Shown: positions 1 through 5,431 of the stretch, in pieces
Position numbering within the stretch: the first letter of the stretch is position 1
How the letters are laid out: each line of letters begins with the position of its first letter
Origin: Candidatus Poribacteria bacterium
GTDB taxonomy: Bacteria; Poribacteria; WGA-4E; GCA-2687025
DNA: 7,142 nt
NCBI GenBank assembly: GCA_002687025.1
Contig: NYZG01000337.1
Location: forward strand, 1-7,142
Direction: 5' to 3'
The notes under the pieces: model-generated
What the model was told of the DNA's origin: nothing
Database searches by the model: none
What the model saw: the letters and a program-made list of their open reading frames with translations, nothing else
Translations under genes and position numbers: made by a program

Positions 1-349
1 GGCCGGCGTAGACGTGCCTGCGGAGGCGCACGGGCACTCACTGCGGGCGCTCCTAGGCGGCGGCCGCGGCGAGAAGTGGCCGCGCGAAATCGCCGTGTCG
101 AGCCCGGCGTTGCAGGTCGGGCGCGGGCGCGAGGGCGCGAAGCTATCGGTGACCGACGGCGTCTGGTCGCTGATTCTCGGACAAGACGGGGCGGTCGAGC
201 CAGAGCTCTACGACCTCGTCGCCGACCCGGGCGAGACCAACAGCGTGGCTTCAGACCATCCTGGGAGGGTCGCGGAGATGCGGCAGGCGTGCCACGACTG
301 GCTGCGGGACCTCGGGGCGACCGAGGAGCGGATCGCCGCCGTCGGCTAG
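1..349 (+). CDS. Sulfatase (alkaline phosphatase superfamily), C-terminal fragment
   Basis: The reading frame is open from base 2 to the TAG at 347-349, giving about 115 residues; the true start lies left of the window. The first residues, AGVDVPAEAHGHSLRALLGG, match the segment near the end of type I sulfatases where the typical pattern is 'AGV.vP....G.SL.pLL.G'. Further on, ELYDLVADPGETNSVA is the hallmark C-terminal 'LYDL..DP.E..N.A' motif, followed by an amphipathic helix (HPGRVAEMRQACHDWL) that usually closes the fold. Family members hydrolyse sulfate esters of carbohydrates or other organic sulfates using a formylglycine made from Cys or Ser in a C/S-x-P-x-R motif. That active site is upstream and cannot be checked, so the substrate and an intact catalytic site are unknown. 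The stop overlaps the convergent gene's stop by 4 nt. An internal GTG at base 14 should not be taken as the start. Confidence 0.88.
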   Translation, partial: AGVDVPAEAHGHSLRALLGGGRGEKWPREIAVSSPALQVGRGREGAKLSVTDGVWSLILGQDGAVEPELYDLVADPGETNSVASDHPGRVAEMRQACHDWLRDLGATEERIAAVG

Positions 350-1689
350 GTGAGCTTGCGGAGCATGTTCACGCGTCGCGCCCGGTGTGGGCTGCGGTAT
401 GAGGAGGGCGCCCGCGAGTCCATCAGCGGCGATTCCTCAGGCCGCTTGAGGATCTTGAAGTAGTCGAATCGCGTCGCAGTCGGCGGCATGTTCCCCGGAC
501 AGAGCGCGTGCACCCCAACGCGAGTGGGGTCGCCCATGCTGGCGAACGCCGTCCCGCAGCTCACCCAATCCACGCCATTGTCGCTGGCGTAGCCGCTGAA
601 CAGATTCCCGCGACGCTCGATCCGCAGATAGAGCTGCCGTGCTTCAGCGAGTCCGATGCCTCGACCAACGAGGGGCTCCCCTCCGCGCGCGGTGTGCTGC
701 TCGAAGCGGATATCGCCGCGGAACGCGTGCTGTGCCGACGTCTTCTCCAGGCGTATGAAGGCGTTCTCCCTGAACCACACGAGCAGGCCGCCGTGCGGGT
801 CCGTCTCGTCCGTGATCTGCAGCCGCGTCTCCACGGAGAAGTCCTCGGTCGCCGGGCGCAGCAGCCTGGGCGCGTCGTAGTTCGAGTCGCGCCACAGGTC
901 CTGACCGGGCTGCACGCGCAGTAGCAGCCACCCCTGTCGCTCGCGCCACTCGGCGCCCTCCCGGGGGTCGGTCCATTCCCACCCTTCCCGCAGCCGCGTG
1001 CCGTCGAATTCGTCCTGGAACACGACCTGGGAGAACTCCGTCGACGATGTCCACCCTTCGATCTTCACAGAGCCGAGGGTCTGCGGCATCTCCTGCGGCA
1101 GGGCGCCCACATCGGGGATTTCGACGATCGACTCCTGCGGCGTGACGTCGATCGAGAACGGCTCGCCCTCGAAGAGTGGCTGCGCGAAGAGCTGCACCCG
1201 ACACCCGATCGGCGGACAGTCAGGCCCCTTGTGGACGCGCACTGATCGCGCGAGGTTCGTGACCCGTCGCGCCATATCGGCTTCGTCGCGGACGATCGTC
1301 GTGCGGACACCTCGGTACCATGGCCCGTCGTAAAGGTCCACGACCGCGGGAGCGGTGCCCCACACCGGGCCGTCCACGGCGCTCTCGGCCCGGATGGCTA
1401 TCGACCGAACGACGTCGCCGAAGTTGTAGGAAACATCGTGGAGCGTCTGGTAATGGCCAGGCCCCAGGGATAGCGCGCGGCCCTTGTAGCCAACGTCCTG
1501 GAAGAACAGAGCCTTGTGGTTCGCCCCCGCCGCGTATCCCGGCCCCTTGTAGATGCGAACCGACGAAATGTTGCGACGGAAGCCGATGGCGGCGGTGTCG
1601 GTGGTGTCCTCGATGACAATCCCACGCCGGCCGCCGTACCATTCGTTCTGGAATACCTCGATCACGAGTCGCGGCAGGTTTGGGGGCAT
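346..1689 (-). CDS. Beta/gamma-crystallin (four Greek-key motifs) fused to DUF1349 / concanavalin A-like domain
   Basis: The protein has 447 residues and no signal peptide or membrane segment (it begins MPPNLPRLVIEVF), so a cytoplasmic location is the simplest reading. Residues 8-212 hold four Greek-key motifs, each with the exact pattern aromatic-x4-aromatic-x-Gly: F13/Y18/G20, F63/Y68/G70, Y120/Y125/G127 and F168/F173/G175. Each ends in a Ser-hydrophobic-x-hydrophobic strand (SVRI, SIAI, SVRV, SVKI), which makes two crystallin domains. The calcium signature (N/D-N/D-x-x-S/T-S) is degenerate in all four, so weak or no calcium binding is inferred. Residues 222-416 start FQDEFDG and end FDYFKIL, with the GLLVWF, YLRIERRGN and YASDNGVDW elements typical of the DUF1349 ConA-like family, often annotated 'regulation of enolase protein 1'. 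The last 30 residues are a basic, probably disordered tail. The start is ATG at 1689, supported by GAGGGA 7 nt upstream. A structural or carbohydrate-binding role is possible; no catalytic motif is visible. Confidence 0.85.
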   Translation of the reverse strand: MPPNLPRLVIEVFQNEWYGGRRGIVIEDTTDTAAIGFRRNISSVRIYKGPGYAAGANHKALFFQDVGYKGRALSLGPGHYQTLHDVSYNFGDVVRSIAIRAESAVDGPVWGTAPAVVDLYDGPWYRGVRTTIVRDEADMARRVTNLARSVRVHKGPDCPPIGCRVQLFAQPLFEGEPFSIDVTPQESIVEIPDVGALPQEMPQTLGSVKIEGWTSSTEFSQVVFQDEFDGTRLREGWEWTDPREGAEWRERQGWLLLRVQPGQDLWRDSNYDAPRLLRPATEDFSVETRLQITDETDPHGGLLVWFRENAFIRLEKTSAQHAFRGDIRFEQHTARGGEPLVGRGIGLAEARQLYLRIERRGNLFSGYASDNGVDWVSCGTAFASMGDPTRVGVHALCPGNMPPTATRFDYFKILKRPEESPLMDSRAPSSYRSPHRARRVNMLRKLT

Positions 1690-1696
1690 CGCACGT

Positions 1697-1702
1697 TCCC
1701 TC
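1697..1702 (-). promoter_or_regulatory. Ribosome binding site of the crystallin/DUF1349 gene
   Basis: On the minus strand the sequence GAGGGA lies 7 nt upstream of the ATG at 1689-1687. It fixes that start over shorter in-frame alternatives. Confidence 0.65.
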
Positions 1703-1719
1703 GGCTGGTCTGCCGGGGC

Positions 1720-1747
1720 AGTGTATCAGCAAACACCGTGACGGCAA
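1720..1747 (-). promoter_or_regulatory. Candidate sigma70-type promoter for the crystallin/DUF1349 gene
   Basis: Read on the minus strand, TTGCCG (1747-1742) and TACACT (1725-1720) are separated by 16 nt, each close to the -35 and -10 consensus. Transcription would start around 1713, leaving a leader of about 24 nt that contains the ribosome site. The segment is the most AT-rich part of the 126-nt divergent spacer. This is a by-eye match and no transcript start is known. Confidence 0.4.
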
Positions 1748-1804
1748 ACCGGCTGCCCGCGTGGGCCGCCACAGCAGGCCGGCTCCCGAAGCGGATATAG
1801 CGCG

Positions 1805-1810
1805 AGAGGA
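1805..1810 (+). promoter_or_regulatory. Ribosome binding site selecting a GTG start
   Basis: AGAGGA ends 5 nt before the GTG at 1816. No in-frame ATG competes nearby, so this site is the main support for the non-ATG start of the 172-aa membrane protein. Confidence 0.6.
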
Positions 1811-1815
1811 CGGCT

Positions 1816-2334
1816 GTGGAAGCGATCACGTGGTTCATCGCAGGCGCTCTGGCCGCGGCCATCGGCGTAGCCGGGGCTACGCCGATCGGCGTGTGGCACG
1901 CGTGGGCCGCCGCAGCCGTCTGCGGCGTCGTGACGACAGCGGCCACCAAGCGCCTGGCCGCGTTTGCGGGCGCCAGCTTCGTCGTCGCAGTCGCTGGCGC
2001 CAGGGCCGCGGGCGACCCGCGACTGGCGGTGCTCGCGGCCCTGGTGAGCGTTGTGGCGCCCGCGGGAGGCGCATACGGGCTGCTGCGCTTGGTTCGGGCG
2101 GGCCGAGCGCGGCTCGATTCAGCCAGCCGAGCAGACACGCACGCTCGCCCCGGCGACCCGAACCGACCGTCGCCATCGGCCGACCCGGCCCTTACCCAGC
2201 CCCAGGTCGCCAGGCTGGTCGGCCTCGCTGCCGAGGACACCGAGGCGTTCCGCGCCGCGGCGGCCCGCCTGTCGGCCTCGCAGCGGCAGCAGCTGCGCTC
2301 CGCTCTGAAGGGCCACGACGACACGCGCCGTTAG
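1816..2334 (+). CDS. Small integral membrane protein with cytosolic tail, unknown function
   Basis: The protein has 172 residues and I do not recognise a family. Four hydrophobic segments rich in Ala, Gly and Val are visible at about residues 4-21, 26-43, 47-65 and 69-90. A TPIG turn (22-25) separates the first two. A basic patch follows the fourth helix (RLVRAGRARL, 91-100), consistent with a cytoplasmic C-terminus. Residues 101-125 are Pro/Asp/Ser-rich and probably a linker. Residues 126-164 look like two amphipathic helices (QVARLVGLAAEDTEAFRAAA and SASQRQQLRSAL), which could mediate protein contacts. The GTG start is chosen because AGAGGA lies 5 nt upstream and the first helix begins immediately. 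It is divergent from the crystallin gene. The next gene downstream is 148 nt away, so it may form its own transcript. Coding is supported by the coherent hydrophobic pattern in this frame; function is unknown. Confidence 0.68.
   Translation: MEAITWFIAGALAAAIGVAGATPIGVWHAWAAAAVCGVVTTAATKRLAAFAGASFVVAVAGARAAGDPRLAVLAALVSVVAPAGGAYGLLRLVRAGRARLDSASRADTHARPGDPNRPSPSADPALTQPQVARLVGLAAEDTEAFRAAAARLSASQRQQLRSALKGHDDTRR
1861..1886. repeat. Perfect 12-bp inverted repeat inside the start of the membrane-protein gene
   Basis: The arms ATCGGCGTAGCC (1861-1872) and GGCTACGCCGAT (1875-1886) are perfect reverse complements separated by two G residues. In RNA this would give a strong stem of about 10-11 bp with a 4-6 nt loop, 45 nt after the GTG start. 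It encodes the end of TM helix 1 and the TPIG turn. No T-run follows, so it is not a normal terminator. Confidence 0.75.
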
Positions 2335-2394
2335 GCGCTGCGCCCGACACCGGGGCTGCGCTGACTCCGGGTATTCCCTGCCATCGCGTCGGGC

Positions 2395-2423
2395 ATGCAA
2401 CTTCGGCCGGATCCTGCTACACT
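2395..2423 (+). promoter_or_regulatory. Weak candidate promoter upstream of the SGNH hydrolase gene
   Basis: The 148-nt spacer 2335-2482 contains a TACACT -10-like hexamer at 2418-2423, with a poor -35-like ATGCAA at 2395-2400 (17-nt spacing). The predicted leader would be about 50 nt. Only the -10 is convincing, and its hexamer is the same as in the candidate promoter at 1720-1747. I see no terminator or other feature in the rest of this spacer. Confidence 0.25.
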
Positions 2424-2482
2424 CCACCTCGCCGGTTTCGCTGCGATGACAGCCGCCACCGCGATGCGAGGTACGCGCCTAC

Positions 2483-3136
2483 ATGCAGGCCCAGCGGACG
2501 CTGCTGCTTGAGGACGGCGATTCGGTGCTGTTCATCGGCGACAGCATAACGGACGCCGGTCGACAGGCGGACGCGAGCCGTGGCCTCGGCGTCGGGTACG
2601 TCGCGCAGATTGCCGACCTCCTGGCGGCGCGGTATCCTGACCGACGGATAGCCGTGAACAACCAGGGCATCAGCGGCAATCGCGTCGTTGACCTGTGCGC
2701 GCGGTGGGATCGCGATGTCATCGACCATCGGCCGGATTGGGTGTCCATATCCATCGGCATCAACGACGTGTGGCGATGGTTCGACGGCAACCCGGACGCC
2801 CATATTCCGATAGAACAGTACCGTCGTGTGTACAGGGAGCTCCTGGACGCGACGACATCGGAGACGGAAGCGCGCCTCGTTCTCATGGAGACCTCCGTGA
2901 TCGGCGAAGAGGCGGGCCTCGAATCCAACGCTATGCTGAGGCAATACAACGACGCGATACGCGAATACGCGACTGAGTACGATGCGGTTCTCGTGCCAAC
3001 GTTCCAACGGTTCCTCGAGGCGATTCACAAGCGGCCGGCATTCGAGTGGACGGGTGACGGAGTACACCCTCTTCCGCCAGGGCACATGCTCATGGCGGTC
3101 ACGTGGCTCGAGGCCATGGGAGCGACGGCTCCATGA
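2483..3136 (+). CDS. SGNH/GDSL-family hydrolase (esterase or deacetylase)
   Basis: The 217-residue protein has all four SGNH blocks in the right order. Block I is FIGDSITDAG with nucleophile Ser21. Block II is NNQGISGNRVVDL with oxyanion-hole Gly62. Block III is GIND with Asn94. Block V is DGVHP with Asp192 and His195 of the catalytic triad. The length is normal for a single-domain member. There is no signal peptide, so a cytoplasmic enzyme is likely. Relatives hydrolyse acyl or acetyl esters of sugars, lipids or xenobiotics; the substrate cannot be read from sequence. The ATG at 2483 has GAGGT (2468-2472) 10 nt upstream, a slightly long spacing, and starts just ahead of the first strand. The stop is 16 nt before the potassium-channel gene, so the two are probably cotranscribed. 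Confidence 0.93.
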   Translation: MQAQRTLLLEDGDSVLFIGDSITDAGRQADASRGLGVGYVAQIADLLAARYPDRRIAVNNQGISGNRVVDLCARWDRDVIDHRPDWVSISIGINDVWRWFDGNPDAHIPIEQYRRVYRELLDATTSETEARLVLMETSVIGEEAGLESNAMLRQYNDAIREYATEYDAVLVPTFQRFLEAIHKRPAFEWTGDGVHPLPPGHMLMAVTWLEAMGATAP

Positions 3137-3152
3137 CGCGGAGTGATCTGCT

Positions 3153-4811
3153 GTGAACGACAACCCGACGCCCGACGACAACGTCGAAGAGACGCCGCCC
3201 GACGACAGTGTCGAAGAGACGCCGCCCGGCGACAGCGTCGAAGAGACGCCGCCCGACGACAGCGTCGAGGAAGCGAGCGACGGCCCCGACTCGACCGATT
3301 CGCCCGGCGCGCTGGACGAGGACGAGGACGAGCACGAGCACGAGGACGAACATGCGGCCTTCGCGGCGGCGCAGGCAGAGGCCGCACGCGCCGACATGCC
3401 CTTCTTCGTCCGCAAGCTCGGGCCGCGCATCGGCACGGCCAGCGCGGAAATGCAATGGGAGCGCATCACCGGGCTGTGGCCGTTCCTGCGGATCGTCAGC
3501 TTCATCCTCGTCGTAATCATCATCGCCGGGTACGCGGCGTTCCAGCTCGAGACACGCGTCGAAATGGCGATCGATGACGAGGCGCTGCTCACCCCCGTGA
3601 TCCGCGCGGGTAAGGACTACACTCGCACCGCCGAGGCCGGCGAGGCCGGCGAGGCTGGCGAGGCCGGCGAGGCCATCGTCACCATCATCGAGCGAGAGCA
3701 GCCTTTCACTCCAGAGATCGTGGCGACGCTGAAGGCCGAAGGCCATGAGCGCCTTAGGGTCATCTCCCACGCGATGTTCAACGACCTCCCCGACGCGATG
3801 TGGTGGTCGGTGGTCACCATGACGACCGTGGGCTACGGCGACAAGTTCCCGACAACGCCCCCAGCTCGCGCCCTCGCCGTCCTCGTGATGTTCATGAGTT
3901 TGGTGCTCCTCGCGTCCTTCACGGCGACGTTCGCGTCCGCGTTTGTCGCCCGTCAGATCCGGGCGTCGCAGGAGCAGGAGGACGACCCGTGGGAGGGACA
4001 CACCATCTTCTGCGGTTGGACCGAGGAGGGAGGTCCTAGGGTTCTGCAGGCTCTGGACCTAGGGGCCGCCGGCCGACGCCTACAGGTGATATTCGTGAAT
4101 CACCTCGCCGAGGATGCCATGGAGCTCAACCTCCGGGGACTCAGCAACATGGACACGCGGTTCATCCGCGGAGACATAACTCGCGAAGAGGATCTCAACC
4201 GAGCCGGCCTACACGTCGCGGGCAACATCATCATCATCCCCGACGAGTCCGATGGCACCGAGCCCGACGACACAAAGACGATCGAGGCCACGATGGCCAT
4301 GAAGGTCCTGGCCCCTGAGGTCAAGGTGTTTGCGCACGCCGTGAGCGAGCAGCGTGTCGCCAACCTACACCGCGCGATGGTCGACGATGTCGTCCTGACG
4401 GATTCGCACACCCCCGAGATGCTCGCCGCGTTCGTGGTCCGACCCGGCATGACGCAGGCGATCCACGAGCTGCTGGATGGCGAGGAGAGCGCGGAATTCG
4501 CCACAATAGACATCCCCGGAAGATTCGCGGATCGCCCGGCTCTCGAGCTGTCCGACTTCCTTCGACGCGAGCGGAACGCGACGCTGATCGGCTTCGTCGT
4601 CGAGGAAGAGGCGTTCGGGCTGGAATCCGCCATGGAGGGCGGAGACGCGTACATGGTCGAATTCATCAAGGAACAGATTGAGGAAGCCGGAATCGAAATG
4701 GCCGCCGAGGGCGCGAAGACAAGAGTGACGGTGAATCCCGCGAACGACCTCGCGATCGCCGCGGACGCGCGGGCGTTGGTAATCCGCGAGCGCCCCACGC
4801 GTGGTGGTTAG
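3153..4811 (+). CDS. Two-TM potassium channel with cytoplasmic RCK (TrkA-N/TrkA-C) gating region
   Basis: This 552-residue inner-membrane channel should conduct K+. Residues 1-67 are acidic and low-complexity (four 9-residue repeats, then a D/E/H run). TM1 is about 110-130. The extracellular stretch 131-205 is unusually long and carries an EAG repeat. The pore helix and filter are WWSVVTMTTVGYGD, with TVGYGD at 225-230. TM2 is about 240-265. RCK-N starts at HTIFCGWTEEG (283-293), closely matching the MthK CGWSES region, and runs to about 415. RCK-C is about 445-546 and appears to have a helical insertion at 486-520. Aligned by eye to MthK, Ca2+ ligands Glu210 and Glu212 correspond to His395 and Val397, so MthK-type Ca2+ gating looks lost; NAD(H), nucleotide or another ligand is possible. 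The GTG start at 3153 is preceded by CGGAG 9 nt upstream. The following gene encodes an orphan cyclic-nucleotide-binding domain. Confidence 0.93.
   Translation: MNDNPTPDDNVEETPPDDSVEETPPGDSVEETPPDDSVEEASDGPDSTDSPGALDEDEDEHEHEDEHAAFAAAQAEAARADMPFFVRKLGPRIGTASAEMQWERITGLWPFLRIVSFILVVIIIAGYAAFQLETRVEMAIDDEALLTPVIRAGKDYTRTAEAGEAGEAGEAGEAIVTIIEREQPFTPEIVATLKAEGHERLRVISHAMFNDLPDAMWWSVVTMTTVGYGDKFPTTPPARALAVLVMFMSLVLLASFTATFASAFVARQIRASQEQEDDPWEGHTIFCGWTEEGGPRVLQALDLGAAGRRLQVIFVNHLAEDAMELNLRGLSNMDTRFIRGDITREEDLNRAGLHVAGNIIIIPDESDGTEPDDTKTIEATMAMKVLAPEVKVFAHAVSEQRVANLHRAMVDDVVLTDSHTPEMLAAFVVRPGMTQAIHELLDGEESAEFATIDIPGRFADRPALELSDFLRRERNATLIGFVVEEEAFGLESAMEGGDAYMVEFIKEQIEEAGIEMAAEGAKTRVTVNPANDLAIAADARALVIRERPTRGG
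3174..3281 (+). repeat. 27-bp in-frame tandem repeat in the channel N-terminus (4 copies)
   Basis: Four consecutive 27-bp units encode DDNVEETPP, DDSVEETPP, GDSVEETPP and a diverged DDSVEEASD (channel residues 8-43). Copies 1-3 differ at about two or three bases and share nearly all third-codon positions, which suggests recent duplication rather than selection on the protein alone. The unit length is a multiple of three, so copy-number change would alter the acidic tail without a frameshift. Confidence 0.9.
3633..3674 (+). repeat. 9-bp in-frame tandem repeat (GAGGCCGGC) in the channel's extracellular loop
   Basis: There are about 4.7 copies of GAGGCCGGC with a single C-to-T change in copy 3, encoding EAGEAGEAGEAGEA at residues 161-174. 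This lies between TM1 and the pore helix, on the outer side of the membrane by normal channel topology. The near-identity of the copies marks a young simple-sequence expansion. Confidence 0.92.
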
Positions 4812-4873
4812 GCTGAGCCGTGATCTGTATCCCAGTAGGCTGCATCGGCCCGGCAGGTCGTAGAACAGGGGCC

Positions 4874-4880
4874 AGGAGGA
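4874..4880 (+). promoter_or_regulatory. Strong ribosome binding site of the cyclic-nucleotide-binding protein
   Basis: AGGAGGA ends 6 nt before the ATG at 4887, a near-perfect Shine-Dalgarno match and the strongest one in the window. The 75-nt spacer 4812-4886 shows no clear terminator. Its only small dyad, GGCTGAGCC just after the channel stop, has no T-run. Confidence 0.8.
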
Positions 4881-4886
4881 CGCCCA

Positions 4887-5417
4887 ATGGCTGACGTCAC
4901 GCGCGAAGACCTGCGCAGATTCTGTCAAGGCATGCCGGTCGGCATCTTCGACGGGCTCGAGGACGAACAACTCGACGCCATCGCCGCCATCACGCAACGC
5001 GAGACGTTCGACGACCAGCAGGTCATCATCGAGGACGGCAGCGACGGCGACACCATGTACCTGCTGCTGTCGGGCAAGGTGCGCGTAACCAAGAAGCTCT
5101 TCTTCAGATCTGGCAGAACCATCGCCCAGGGCGAGCGCGAAATCATCGAGCTACCGGCCGAATGGAACCCCTACTTCGGCGAGCTGGCGCTGTTCGACGC
5201 CGCGAGCATCAGGACGGCGACGGTCGCCGGCTCCGAGGCGGGAGAATACGGCGTCATCAACAACGCCGATTTCTACGCCCTAGCCGAGGGCGACCATGAC
5301 ATCGGCTATGTCGTGCTCAAAAACGTGCTCATGAAAGCCGTCGGCACGATACGCAGCGGCAACCAGAACGTCATCAACCTGACGACCGCGCTGAGCTTCT
5401 CTCTCACGTCACGCTAG
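4887..5417 (+). CDS. Stand-alone cyclic-nucleotide-binding domain protein (no output domain)
   Basis: The 176-residue protein is a single CRP/CAP-type beta-roll. The strand pair around GSDGDTMYLLLSGKVRVTKK (51-70) is typical. The phosphate-binding cassette YFGELALFDAASIRTATV (96-113) retains Glu99, which in this fold contacts the ribose 2'-hydroxyl, and Arg109, which contacts the cyclic phosphate, so binding of cAMP or cGMP is plausible. After the roll there is only a C-terminal helix ending LTTALSFSL. There is no helix-turn-helix, kinase or membrane segment, so it is not a CRP-like transcription factor. Stand-alone proteins with this LTTAL-type ending are found in many bacteria, and their partners are mostly unknown. 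The position 75 nt after an RCK potassium channel and 14 nt before a membrane protein suggests a membrane-linked sensory role. That is inference from context. Confidence 0.9.
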   Translation: MADVTREDLRRFCQGMPVGIFDGLEDEQLDAIAAITQRETFDDQQVIIEDGSDGDTMYLLLSGKVRVTKKLFFRSGRTIAQGEREIIELPAEWNPYFGELALFDAASIRTATVAGSEAGEYGVINNADFYALAEGDHDIGYVVLKNVLMKAVGTIRSGNQNVINLTTALSFSLTSR

Positions 5418-5431
5418 CGCCGAGACGCCCC

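Noticed and set aside
508..924. A plus-strand open frame of 138 codons opposite the crystallin/DUF1349 gene
   Set aside because: There is no recognisable domain or ribosome site, and it lies opposite conserved ConA-like elements on the minus strand.
2334..2362. GC-rich dyad GGCGCTGCGCC after the 172-aa protein, as a possible terminator
   Set aside because: The stem is only 4-5 bp with almost no loop, and no T-run follows.
2417..3592. A 391-codon minus-strand open frame with Ser-rich repeats
   Set aside because: It lies opposite the SGNH hydrolase and the channel N-terminus, and its SSTLSSGGV repeats are the reverse reading of the 27-bp repeat. No domain is visible.
3099..4001. A 300-codon open frame on the minus strand, opposite the channel gene
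   Set aside because: It is an antisense shadow of the K+ channel. The translation is Arg/Gly/Val-rich, and its repeats (for example RRLFDAVVG) simply mirror the 27-bp repeat of the channel. The plus-strand protein has unmistakable channel motifs.
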